Assembly (NCBI GenBank): GCA_037318855.1
Contig: CP134874.1
Span: 806,598-870,597, forward strand
Length of the DNA: 64,000 nt
From: Candidatus Sedimenticola sp. (ex Thyasira tokunagai)
GTDB lineage: Bacteria; Pseudomonadota; Gammaproteobacteria; Chromatiales; Chromatiaceae
Reading direction: 5' to 3'
The notes beneath the pieces were generated by a model. The model worked only from the letters and a program-made list of their open reading frames with translations. It did not search any database and was not told where the DNA came from. This document shows positions 1-11,020 of this stretch, piece after piece. Position 1 is the stretch's first letter. Each line of letters starts with the position of its first letter. Both the position numbers and the translations under genes were made by a program.

Positions 1-1
1 G

Positions 2-253
2 ATCGATCAGGCGGCACACCAGAAGGGTGTTTTCGCTTGGCATATGACCCGGGCGATGCATCTGGTTGGACGCTGCACCGGCTGTGGTGAGTGTACACGG
101 GCATGTCCGGTCGATATTCAGGTGGACCTGTTCAATCAGCGGATGAAAGAGGTGATCCAGGAGACTTACGGTTATAAATCCGGCTACTCTGAGTCAGAGA
201 AGCCACCGTTGATCACCTATAAAACCGATGACCCGCAAGAATTTATCCGTTAG
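2..253 (+). CDS. Iron-sulfur subunit of a Flx/Hdr-type complex (3' end only)
   Basis: The frame is open from the left edge, so only the last 83 residues are present. They contain one classical [4Fe-4S] ferredoxin motif, CTGCGECTRACPVDI, preceded by the context WHMTRAMHLVGR. This is typical of the iron-sulfur subunits that sit with HydB/HydG-like proteins in flavin oxidoreductase-heterodisulfide reductase (Flx/Flox-Hdr) operons. It is followed after 12 bases by the FlxB-like and FlxA-like genes in the same direction, so the three very probably form one cytoplasmic electron-transfer complex. The assignment as FlxC-like rests on the motif and the neighbours; the rest of the protein is outside the window. 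Confidence 0.7.
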   Translation: MDQAAHQKGVFAWHMTRAMHLVGRCTGCGECTRACPVDIQVDLFNQRMKEVIQETYGYKSGYSESEKPPLITYKTDDPQEFIR

Positions 254-265
254 GCCTATGTAATT

Positions 266-1369
266 ATGAAAACGGCACTTATTAACAAGAGCGACATCGA
301 CCAGTGTATTGACCTGCTTTCTCAGGCCGACTACCGGGTTATCGCGCCTCGCCTCCAGCCACGACTGGATGGGCCGGATGGCGTCGATATCCATGTATTT
401 CAGGAGGTCAAGCCAGGGGATGTGCATTCCATTGGTGAAGGACTCTCCACCACAGGCATCAAAGAGTTTCTCTTTGCCAAGCACGAACCGCTGTTTGCCT
501 ATGAGAAAAGTGGCAAGAAGGTCAATATCACGCCGGTAAGTCACGACTTTCCACGTACCGTGATAATGGGTGTTCGGCCATGCGATGCAGCATCCAGCAT
601 CTCTTTGAATGCCGTCTTCTCTGACTCCAATGTCGGCTATGACGATACGCTTTTCACCAAGCGGCTCGAACAGACCTCCTTTGTCACCTACTCCTGTACC
701 GATCCCGATGCCAGTTGCTTCTGCACCTCGGTAGGACTTGGACCCGATAGCGACAAAGGCTCCGATCTACACATGACGGAGATTGGTGATGGACGGATTC
801 ATCTTGAGGTGAAGACGGAGAAGGGCGCTGCCTTGGCTGAGATACTTGGGTCACTACTCCAGGGTGAAGGTGACCAGAGTGCGCGGGATCAGGCAGGAGC
901 CGAGGCCCAGAAAAAGATCTCCCGTATCCGCAATGCCAATCCAATCAGGGCATGGCTGGATGACACTACCAATTTTGAAGATGAGATGTGGCAGAGGCTG
1001 GGCGAGAAGTGTCTGGGCTGTGGTGCCTGTACCTTTGAGTGTCCGACTTGTCACTGCTTCGATATGGTGGATGAAGATCGCGGCGGAAAAGGCTATCGGG
1101 TCAAGTTCTGGGATTCATGCCAGTTCGACCATTTCACCCTTCACGCTTCCGGTCACAATCCCAGAGACTGGCAGTTCAAGCGCTACCGTAACCGCTTTAG
1201 CTGCAAGTTCAAAATATACGAAGAGAAATTCGAGGCCCAGGGATGTGTAGGCTGTGGCCGTTGCATTCGCGGCTGTCCAGTAAATCTGGATATCACCGAA
1301 TATATGGCCGAAGTTGCCCATAAAGCAGCAATTCCTGCAGCCATGCAGACCGATCCAAGTTACGAGTAG
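266..1369 (+). CDS. FlxB / sulfhydrogenase-beta-like iron-sulfur protein
   Basis: A 367-residue cytoplasmic electron-transfer subunit related to HydB of sulfhydrogenases and FlxB of flavin oxidoreductase complexes. Residues 1-240 are the HydB-like part, with the motif MGVRPCDAAS and a later Cys-rich stretch CTDPDASCFC. The C-terminal third carries two [4Fe-4S] sites, CLGCGACTFECPTC near residue 248 and CVGCGRCIRGCPVN near residue 327. In the family this subunit relays electrons between an NAD(H)-flavin subunit and Hdr or ferredoxin partners. It lies 12 bases after the preceding iron-sulfur gene and 17 bases before the FAD/NAD subunit. No strong ribosome-binding site precedes the ATG, which suggests translational coupling. 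The family assignment is solid; the physiological partner is inferred. Confidence 0.85.
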   Translation: MKTALINKSDIDQCIDLLSQADYRVIAPRLQPRLDGPDGVDIHVFQEVKPGDVHSIGEGLSTTGIKEFLFAKHEPLFAYEKSGKKVNITPVSHDFPRTVIMGVRPCDAASSISLNAVFSDSNVGYDDTLFTKRLEQTSFVTYSCTDPDASCFCTSVGLGPDSDKGSDLHMTEIGDGRIHLEVKTEKGAALAEILGSLLQGEGDQSARDQAGAEAQKKISRIRNANPIRAWLDDTTNFEDEMWQRLGEKCLGCGACTFECPTCHCFDMVDEDRGGKGYRVKFWDSCQFDHFTLHASGHNPRDWQFKRYRNRFSCKFKIYEEKFEAQGCVGCGRCIRGCPVNLDITEYMAEVAHKAAIPAAMQTDPSYE

Positions 1370-1386
1370 TACAGAGGAAAATATCT

Positions 1387-2223
1387 GTGTCGAACATCTA
1401 TCAGCCTCACCTGATGACTATCAAGAGTGTCATCCAGGAGACTCCGGACATCAAGACCTTCCACCTGGTTTTTCAGGATGAGGAGATGCGGAAAAATTTC
1501 CGCTTCGAGACCGGACAGTTTGCCGAATATTCTGCCTTTGGTTCGGGTGAAAGTACTTTTTGTATTGCCTCTTCGCCCACTCGTATGGACTATATCGAGT
1601 GCTGTTTCCGCAAGACGGGAAAGGTCACCGACGCCCTGTTCGGTCTGTCAGAGGGTGACACCATCGGCTTCCGTGGCCCCTATGGCAACATCTTTCCCCT
1701 GGATAAGTTTGAGGGTAAGAATCTGATTTTTATCGGTGGAGGTATTGCACTGCCACCGCTGCGCTCAGTAATCTGGAACGTTCTCGACACTCGTGACCGC
1801 TTTGGTGATATCTCCATCGTCTATGGCGCACGTAGCGTGGATGATCTGGTTTACAAACGAGAGCTTAAAGAGTGGCATGAGCGTGACGATGTGACGCTGG
1901 TCAAGACGGTTGATCCCGGTGGTGAAACTGATAATTGGGATGGACACGTCGGATTTGTCCCTACCATTCTCGAAAACGAGTTTGCTCCCAAACCGGACAA
2001 TACCATCGCTATCGTCTGTGGCCCGCCGATCATGATCAAATACACTTTTGAGGCACTCGAACGACTGGGCTTCACACAGGATCAGATGATCACTACCCTG
2101 GAGAACCGCATGAAGTGCGGGTTGGGTAAATGCGGCCGTTGTAATATTGGATCGACTTACGTCTGTATCGATGGCCCGGTGTTTTGGGCGGAAGAGATTG
2201 CGGAGATGCCCCAAGAGTTCTGA
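1387..2223 (+). CDS. FlxA / HydG-like FAD-NAD(P) oxidoreductase subunit
   Basis: A 278-residue protein of the ferredoxin-NADP reductase fold, like the gamma subunit of sulfhydrogenase and FlxA. The FAD-binding part (residues about 15-110) has FETGQFAEYSAFG and FCIASSPT. The nucleotide-binding part begins at LIFIGGGIALPPLR (near 117). The C-terminus carries the Cys cluster KCGLGKCGRCNIGSTYVC, a [2Fe-2S] site as in dihydroorotate dehydrogenase electron-transfer subunits. It should oxidise NAD(P)H or reduce NAD(P)+ for the iron-sulfur subunits encoded upstream. The start is GTG, supported by AGAGGA nine bases upstream. It is the last gene before a hairpin. A role in supplying low-potential ferredoxin to the POR and KOR enzymes nearby is inference. 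Confidence 0.85.
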   Translation: MSNIYQPHLMTIKSVIQETPDIKTFHLVFQDEEMRKNFRFETGQFAEYSAFGSGESTFCIASSPTRMDYIECCFRKTGKVTDALFGLSEGDTIGFRGPYGNIFPLDKFEGKNLIFIGGGIALPPLRSVIWNVLDTRDRFGDISIVYGARSVDDLVYKRELKEWHERDDVTLVKTVDPGGETDNWDGHVGFVPTILENEFAPKPDNTIAIVCGPPIMIKYTFEALERLGFTQDQMITTLENRMKCGLGKCGRCNIGSTYVCIDGPVFWAEEIAEMPQEF

Positions 2224-2245
2224 TCCCCTCTCTCTCCCTCCTTAT

Positions 2246-2269
2246 CGGGCGGTGTTGATTCACCGCCCG
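2246..2269 (+). terminator. Hairpin after the Flx-like operon
   Basis: A perfect nine-base-pair stem (CGGGCGGTG / CACCGCCCG) with a six-base loop starts 23 bases after the FlxA-like stop. The tail GTCTTC has few T residues, so termination may be only partial. The 400 bases between it and nifJ hold an AT-rich control region, described separately, and no convincing gene. Confidence 0.5.
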
Positions 2270-2468
2270 TCTTCATGCCGCCGACTATTGCCAAGATTAA
2301 CAACAAAAAAGCGGTGAATTCAGGCTACAAGATGCGCCGAGTCCACGACTTGTTCAGCGGCTCACCGGACACCTACGATAATAACTCTTTTTCATGCTCT
2401 TAATTGGGTATGAGTGAGTGAAAAAAAGGCTAAAAACCCTGTTTTAGCTATGTTTTTTTGCCTCAGAC

Positions 2469-2493
2469 TTGAGTAATATATGATATTATTCAA
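2469..2493. promoter_or_regulatory. 25-bp near-perfect dyad upstream of nifJ, with a possible promoter just after it
   Basis: The sequence reads TTGA-g-TAATAT-atg-ATATTA-t-TCAA, a 25-base inverted repeat with arms TTGANTAATAT / ATATTANTCAA. It lies in the AT-rich region about 175 bases before the nifJ start. Immediately downstream is a weak sigma-70-like pair: TTGACT at 2500-2505 and TAATTA at 2524-2529. The half-site TTGA resembles FNR/CRP half-sites, but the arms are longer and the spacing differs from TTGAT-N4-ATCAA. A repressor or activator operator for nifJ is inferred. Confidence 0.45.
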
Positions 2494-2668
2494 TACATTT
2501 TGACTTATTCATTGGTTTTTTAATAATTACCTGTGGATTTTTTGAGTCCCCTAATAAATAATAGCCGGCCACTGGGTTGATTCGGTTGCGTTGTGTTGCG
2601 CGCTGAAAACCCGGAGATGACCGATTTTTTGAATCTAAACCTTTATATATAAGGCCCTGGAGGCTGAG

Positions 2669-6244
<3,576 letters not shown>

Positions 6245-6268
6245 GAGGCTCCGGCCGTTCGTCTCGCC

Positions 6269-6307
6269 GAAAACGCCGCCACCCCTCACCGGGGTGGCGG
6301 CGTTTTC
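6269..6307. terminator. Intrinsic terminator after nifJ
   Basis: A perfect 17-base-pair stem, GAAAACGCCGCCACCCC against its complement, with loop TCACC. It begins 25 bases after the nifJ stop. The stem ends in CGTTTTC and is flanked by A-rich sequence on the left, so it could act in both directions. Confidence 0.85.
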
Positions 6308-6401
6308 GTGCCTGTCCCTCTGACAGTGCATAGTGTTATAGCTTTTCAGGAAGTGCTAGACTGTTTAACTATAGTGTTAAAAAAATAAAGGTGAGGTAAT
6401 C

Positions 6402-6884
6402 ATGGAAACTCCTGCAGAAATACTTAAAACAATTCTGAGTCATGAGGTCAAAGCGTCGGCTTTCTACTCTCTGGCATCAGAAATCACTCATAACGATGAG
6501 TCGAGGATGCTCTTTATAGAGCTTGCGGATATGGAGGAGGGGCATGCCAAGAGTGTGGCTGACCAAGTGAAAGGAACGCACTTTAGCGAGGGCTTTGATC
6601 CCTATGCCTATATTGAAGAGCTTGAGTCTAATGTCGAGACAACTCTTCGCAAGGACACCGCAGAGATCCTGGTTGATGGGGATATGAAGGACGTTTTAAA
6701 TATGGCCATCTCCATGGAGGAGGCAGCGTACCGGGCCTATGAGGTGATGGCTGCGAAGGCGGAGGGAGAGGAGGTGAGAGCCTTCTGTGAAGCCCAGGCC
6801 GAAGAGGAGAGAGGGCATAAAAAGATGTTGGTCCAGCTTCTTACTTCACTTGATATGGATGAGGATGAGCGGCCGGATCTTTAG
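6402..6884 (+). CDS. Ferritin-like di-iron (rubrerythrin-type) protein
   Basis: A 160-residue protein predicted to form a four-helix ferritin-like bundle. Glutamate ligands are visible in HEVKASAFYSLASEI and MEEGHAKSV in the first half and in SMEEAAYRAYEVM and EEERGHKKML in the second, i.e. two repeats of E...ExxH. There is no C-terminal rubredoxin domain (no cysteine pairs), so it is a rubrerythrin-like erythrin rather than a full rubrerythrin. Such proteins detoxify peroxide or store iron in microaerobes. Its placement after the oxygen-sensitive POR suggests oxidative protection, which is inference. GAGG precedes the ATG at the normal distance. Confidence 0.85.
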   Translation: METPAEILKTILSHEVKASAFYSLASEITHNDESRMLFIELADMEEGHAKSVADQVKGTHFSEGFDPYAYIEELESNVETTLRKDTAEILVDGDMKDVLNMAISMEEAAYRAYEVMAAKAEGEEVRAFCEAQAEEERGHKKMLVQLLTSLDMDEDERPDL

Positions 6885-6911
6885 TCCTGGATCGATATGA
6901 GCTAGTGCCTG

Positions 6912-6991
6912 TTATAGGAGCGGCGTCCTGGCCGTGATGAACGTTGCACACACCTGCAATATTCTATCACCCCGGGTACGAGGCTCCTGCA
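6912..6991. repeat. REPIN-like repeat (diverged copy)
   Basis: Ends TATAGGAGCGGCG and GAGGCTCCTGCA form the imperfect inverted ends of the GTAGGAGC family that recurs in this window near 18136, 22696, 28894, 33875, 40152 and 55360. The copy is more diverged than the others. The rest of the gap to 7135 has two small hairpins (7052-7067 and 7069-7091) and no gene. Confidence 0.6.
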
Positions 6992-7134
6992 GGCGATCTC
7001 CTTTTGAGCATCAAAACCGCAAGTGGTTGGTATAGTGTCTCTATAGCTCGAGAGCTATCGCCTCGAAACCACCAGTCAGCGTGACTAGTGGATATGAGTG
7101 GATTGCCCCTGGGTAGCCGGGCTAATGCAGAGGA

Positions 7135-7788
7135 TTACTCCCCATCGAATGTGGGCAGTACTTTATCCCACTCTTTATCACCGCCTTTTCCACTCCATGG
7201 CGCCAAACCGTAGTAGAGAATCCCTTCGGCCTGAATATCCTCGAACACCGCATGTGTAATCGTGGCTTTTCGAAGATCGGCACCCCGCAGATCACACCTC
7301 TCAAACCGGGTTCCCATCAAGTCACATTCGCGGAGCATGGTCTCGTTCAAGCTGGCACCACTGAACAGGGTTCCACTAAGATCGCTTCCCTGCATCTGGG
7401 CATCATCCAGCCGTGTATCCGACATCTGGACATTCTGCAGATGACACAAGAGGAAACTGGTTCCGCTCAGGTCGGCACTGCTCAGATCGGCACCGTTCAG
7501 CTGCACCCGCTGCAGAAATCCCTGCTGTAGATCAGCCCCCTTCAGGTTGACCCTATCCAGGTCGGCATCCTGGATGAAAACGGCCTGGAGGTTGCAGTTT
7601 TCCAGATTGGCACCTTTCAGGCAGCTTCCCGATAAGAGCGCCCCTGAGAGGTCCAGGCCCGACAGGTCAATGTCGATCAGATTCAGGAATGAAAGATCGG
7701 CATCAACCAGCGAACCACCTTTCCCCCGCGCCTCAATTAACGAGGCGCGGTCGGAGAAGGTCTCATATGAGTCGTCAAACTCGTACAT
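7135..7788 (-). CDS. Pentapeptide repeat protein
   Basis: A 217-residue protein built largely of A(D/N)LXX repeats from about residue 30 to 190 (for example ADLSF, ANLEN, ADLQQ, ADLSS, SDLSG, CDLRG). It should fold as a right-handed quadrilateral beta helix. Pentapeptide proteins have varied roles, including DNA mimicry and scaffolding, and the fold alone does not tell the function. The start codon overlaps the korB stop by one base (TAATG), so translation is coupled to 2-oxoglutarate:ferredoxin oxidoreductase. That makes a role in protecting or assembling this oxygen-sensitive enzyme worth considering, as inference only. Confidence 0.9.
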   Translation of the reverse strand: MYEFDDSYETFSDRASLIEARGKGGSLVDADLSFLNLIDIDLSGLDLSGALLSGSCLKGANLENCNLQAVFIQDADLDRVNLKGADLQQGFLQRVQLNGADLSSADLSGTSFLLCHLQNVQMSDTRLDDAQMQGSDLSGTLFSGASLNETMLRECDLMGTRFERCDLRGADLRKATITHAVFEDIQAEGILYYGLAPWSGKGGDKEWDKVLPTFDGE

Positions 7789-8663
7789 TAGGGACGATGT
7801 GCGTCAACGATCTTCTGCTTATCGTAGTCTGGTGAACCACCCACAAGGTCGACAAGACGCTTCATCTCGTCACACAGTGTGTAACGATCTTCCTTGTAAA
7901 TCAGACCAACCGGTGCTTTACCGTTTGGACGGCGCGCAACTGCGATCGCCTGATCCATGTCGGTAGGATCATGATCTTCCGGCAGATCTTCTACCAGAGC
8001 ACGATAGTACTTGGCAGTATCGATCTTGTTGAAGGTCGGGCACTGAGAGAAGATGTTCACGTAAGCGAAACCTTTGTGCTCCATCGCGCCTTTGATCAGC
8101 GCAGCACACATCTTCGGGTTACCAGCGAATGCCTGAGCAACATAGGTCGCGCCGTAGGTCAGCATGTACATGACAGGATCGAGCGGCTCTTCAACGCCAC
8201 CGTACGGGGTGATGTAGGCCGGCATCTCTTTACGGGTGGTCGGTGAAGACTGACCTTTGGTCAGACCGTAGATACCGTTATCCATCAGTACGTAGACCAT
8301 GTCGACGTTCTTACGCGCCATGTGTGGCATGTGGCCGCCACCGATCGAGAAGCCGTCACCGTCACCACCGGCAACCATAACACTCAGCTTAGGGTTGGCC
8401 AGCTGAGTACCTGTAGCTACCGCACCTGCACGACCGTGCAGGGTGTGCATTTTGTAACCCTTAACGAAGTAAGGCAGACGTGAAGAGCAGCCGATACCGG
8501 AGACCGATACGAAGTCTTTTGGGTGAATGCCCAGCTCAGAGAGTGCGCGGTAGGTAGCGTTGAGTACACCGTAGTCACCACAACCAGGACACCAAACAGG
8601 AGATACTTCAGATTTGTACTCCTTTGGCTTGATCTGAATGTTGTCGAAAATTGCTCTACTCAT
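7788..8663 (-). CDS. korB: 2-oxoglutarate:ferredoxin oxidoreductase, beta subunit
   Basis: The 291-residue TPP-binding beta subunit. The N-terminus has CPGCGDYG and GIGCSSR, which provide [4Fe-4S] ligands. The TPP/Mg motif is GDGDGFSIGGGH followed by DNGIYGLTKGQSSPT, the signature of the 2-oxoacid:ferredoxin oxidoreductase beta family. With KorA it interconverts 2-oxoglutarate and succinyl-CoA with ferredoxin, the CO2-fixing step of a reductive TCA cycle or an anaerobic variant of the oxidative one. Its start overlaps the korA stop by four bases and its stop overlaps the pentapeptide gene. Substrate specificity is inferred from the two-subunit architecture and the family; no porA-type delta subunit is present. 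Confidence 0.93.
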   Translation of the reverse strand: MSRAIFDNIQIKPKEYKSEVSPVWCPGCGDYGVLNATYRALSELGIHPKDFVSVSGIGCSSRLPYFVKGYKMHTLHGRAGAVATGTQLANPKLSVMVAGGDGDGFSIGGGHMPHMARKNVDMVYVLMDNGIYGLTKGQSSPTTRKEMPAYITPYGGVEEPLDPVMYMLTYGATYVAQAFAGNPKMCAALIKGAMEHKGFAYVNIFSQCPTFNKIDTAKYYRALVEDLPEDHDPTDMDQAIAVARRPNGKAPVGLIYKEDRYTLCDEMKRLVDLVGGSPDYDKQKIVDAHRP

Positions 8664-10384
8664 GAGTTGATCTCCTTAACCTTGTCTACAACCATGGCCG
8701 GGGTAAATGGCAGACCACCGCAGATTGTGTATGAAATTGGATTCAGTGAAGTCTCTGCACGGATGAAGAAAGCGAGCTGACCCTGGTAGTTAACCTCTGG
8801 CACCAGAATCTGTTTACACTTCGATGCAAACTCTTCGTACTCTTTGACTGGCATCGGGTACATCAGCTTCGGATAGAAGCCCTTAACCTTTACACCCTCT
8901 GCACGCAGACGCTGAACCGATTCACGCACAACACCAATGGTTGAACCCCAGGCGATGATACCGACATCGGCTTCTTCATCTCTGTCACCGTCAACCTCCT
9001 GAGGACCCAGGTCATCGACCAGTGCCTTCAGCTTAGAAAAACGCTTTTCAGTGTTGCGCTCATGCCAGTCAGGGGTAAAGTTCGGTGCACCCGTCTCGGT
9101 GTGCTCCAGACCGGTAGCAACGTGCTCACCACCCTCGACACCTGGATCACACATCGGAGAGATCATGTCGTCAGTGAACTCGTAACGTTTGAATTCACCC
9201 TGACCGTCCCAACGCTTACGGTTGACGATTTCAAAATCGTTCGGGTTTGGACGCTCTACAGTCTGGGTCGAGAAGGCCAGTGAACCGTCAGAACAGAGAA
9301 TGACAGGAGACTGGTACTTCTCAGCGATGTTCAGCGCCTGAGCCGTCATGTGGATACAGTCTTTAACACCCTCAACTGACATTACTATACGTGGAGCGTC
9401 GCCGTGACCGCCGTGAACCGCCAGGAACAGGTCAGACTGCTCATGTTTGGTGGGCAGACCGGTTGAAGGGCCGCCACGCTGTACATCGATGATCAACGCA
9501 GGAGTCTCTGACATGGTGGCCATGCCGATCAGCTCAGACATCAGCGCCAGACCAGGGCCGGAGGTTGAGGTCATTGAACGTTTACCCGCGTATGACGCAC
9601 CCAGAACCTGCGCCAATGAGGCGATCTCATCCTCAGCCTGGACCAAAGTACCGCCAGTCTTAGGAATGTGCGCGGAGACGTACTTGGCAACCTCTGTCGC
9701 AGGAGTAATTGGGTAAGCAGAGAAGAACTCCAGACCACCCAGGATAGCACCCAGGCCACAGGCTTCGTTACCAGCAACAACGATGTTGTCTTTGCCTTCC
9801 TTGCCTTCAACGACGGCGTATGGATCGGTCTTCTCGTGGGCCAGGCCCAGCGCCTTACCCGCTTCGAAAGATTTCAGAGCGAAGTCGAGAACCTCTTCAC
9901 CCTTCTTCTTGAACTTGTTGGTCAGAACCTCGACCAGGGTCTCTTCGTTGACGCTGAACAGGGTAGAAACCGCACCCAACGCAACCATGTTCTTTGAGCG
10001 GATTGAGCCCAGATCCTTAGAGGTCTTAGTCATTGGGATCGCATAGGAGATCACACCCTCTGGGATCTCAGGTTCGAAATCACCGCCTGGGCCGTCCCAT
10101 ACCAAAACCGTACCCGGGATCAGCAGATGTTTGTTCAGTTCGTAAGCTTCACCGTTGAAGGCTACGAATACGTCAAAGCTATCGCCCTGATTGTAGACAG
10201 GCTCATCACTGAAACGCATCTGGAACATACAGTAACCACCTTTTACCTCCGCGGGGAAGGTTTTAAAGGTGTAGACCTCCAGGCCGGCGCGCGCGCAAGC
10301 TGCTGTCATGAAATCACCGGTGGAGACAACACCTTCTCCCCCCTCGCCGGCGACGCGGATAGTAAGATCTCTCTTTTCCGACAT
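8660..10384 (-). CDS. korA: 2-oxoglutarate:ferredoxin oxidoreductase, fused gamma-alpha subunit
   Basis: A 574-residue fusion of the gamma domain (residues 1-190, with GEGGEGVVSTGDF and FPAEVKGGYCMFQMR) and the alpha domain (from about 200, with FFSAYPITPATEVAK, GLPTKHEQSDL and EVNYQGQLA). This gamma-alpha fusion paired with a short beta subunit is the usual arrangement of bacterial KOR/OGOR enzymes, including those of reductive-TCA bacteria. It lies upstream of korB with a four-base overlap. About 178 bases separate it from the ferredoxin gene upstream, and a terminator in that gap suggests its own promoter. Confidence 0.93.
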   Translation of the reverse strand: MSEKRDLTIRVAGEGGEGVVSTGDFMTAACARAGLEVYTFKTFPAEVKGGYCMFQMRFSDEPVYNQGDSFDVFVAFNGEAYELNKHLLIPGTVLVWDGPGGDFEPEIPEGVISYAIPMTKTSKDLGSIRSKNMVALGAVSTLFSVNEETLVEVLTNKFKKKGEEVLDFALKSFEAGKALGLAHEKTDPYAVVEGKEGKDNIVVAGNEACGLGAILGGLEFFSAYPITPATEVAKYVSAHIPKTGGTLVQAEDEIASLAQVLGASYAGKRSMTSTSGPGLALMSELIGMATMSETPALIIDVQRGGPSTGLPTKHEQSDLFLAVHGGHGDAPRIVMSVEGVKDCIHMTAQALNIAEKYQSPVILCSDGSLAFSTQTVERPNPNDFEIVNRKRWDGQGEFKRYEFTDDMISPMCDPGVEGGEHVATGLEHTETGAPNFTPDWHERNTEKRFSKLKALVDDLGPQEVDGDRDEEADVGIIAWGSTIGVVRESVQRLRAEGVKVKGFYPKLMYPMPVKEYEEFASKCKQILVPEVNYQGQLAFFIRAETSLNPISYTICGGLPFTPAMVVDKVKEINS

Positions 10385-10518
10385 TAGATAATCCTCACAT
10401 TTTTAAAAAATTTCTCACCAGATATCATGTCTGATGGTTTGAATTCGTCTTGGATCAATCTGGATATTCGCCGCTCTTGCCCATCCCTGCCCCCGCGGCA
10501 TACCGTACATCCTGTACA

Positions 10519-10552
10519 TAAAAAGCTGTCAGCCCACACAGGAGTGACAGCT
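10519..10552 (-). terminator. Intrinsic terminator after the [2Fe-2S] ferredoxin gene
   Basis: Read on the minus strand, an AGCTGTCA / TGACAGCT stem with a 13-base loop is followed by TTTTTA. It starts about ten bases after the stop of the ferredoxin gene and separates it from korA. Confidence 0.7.
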
Positions 10553-10562
10553 CATTCGATCT

Positions 10563-10886
10563 TTACCAGATCTCGGCAGACGCCTGCAGGCGTTCAACCG
10601 GCTTGTTATCAAGCAGGTGTTCATCAATGATGGCGGCAACATCCTCGTTGGTCACTTTACCGTAGAGTATGCCTTCCGGGTAGACGAGAACGCTCGGTCC
10701 CTCGTCACAGGCGCCTATGCATCCAGTGCTGGTGAGAAGAAAGCGGCCCCACAGTCCTTTCTGCTCAAACTGCTCACTAAATGCAACCATTATGTCTTGG
10801 GCTCCTTTTTCACTGCATGAACCACGTGGATGACCTGGTGGCCGTGACTGGGTGCAGACAAAAACATGTTTCTCTGGTCTTGGCAT
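10563..10886 (-). CDS. Thioredoxin-like [2Fe-2S] ferredoxin
   Basis: A 107-residue protein of the thioredoxin-like [2Fe-2S] ferredoxin family (the small relatives of NuoE and of Aquifex Fd4). The cluster ligands are Cys11 and Cys24 in CTQSRPPGHPRGSC and the pair in GCIGACDEGPSV. It is a soluble single-electron carrier. It lies between aconitase and korAB on the same strand, each flanked by hairpins, so a supporting role in the same central-carbon block is likely but inferred. The C-terminal half, including YPEGILYGKVTNEDVAAIIDE, matches the usual fold. Confidence 0.88.
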   Translation of the reverse strand: MPRPEKHVFVCTQSRPPGHPRGSCSEKGAQDIMVAFSEQFEQKGLWGRFLLTSTGCIGACDEGPSVLVYPEGILYGKVTNEDVAAIIDEHLLDNKPVERLQASAEIW

Positions 10887-10975
10887 GATGTTCGATCTCT
10901 CTCAATATAGTTAAGTCCACTCTACCAGATAATTTGGTTATCAGATTACCGGCTCAGCTGAATAGGCCTGATTGG

Positions 10976-11010
10976 GACCCACCGCTGCGACAAAGGCGCA
11001 GCGGTGGGTC
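10976..11010. terminator. Strong hairpin after aconitase
   Basis: A perfect 14-base-pair stem, GACCCACCGCTGCG against its complement, with a seven-base loop. It lies 11 bases after the aconitase stop on the minus strand. There is no T-run on the minus side, so it may stabilise the mRNA end or terminate with help. Confidence 0.6.
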
Positions 11011-11020
11011 TTTCTGGCTA

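Noticed and set aside
2275..2403. A possible 42-residue ORF (MPPTIAKINNKK...) between the Flx-like operon and nifJ.
   Set aside because: No ribosome-binding site, overlap with the hairpin tail and no recognisable family. It could be real but cannot be supported from this sequence.
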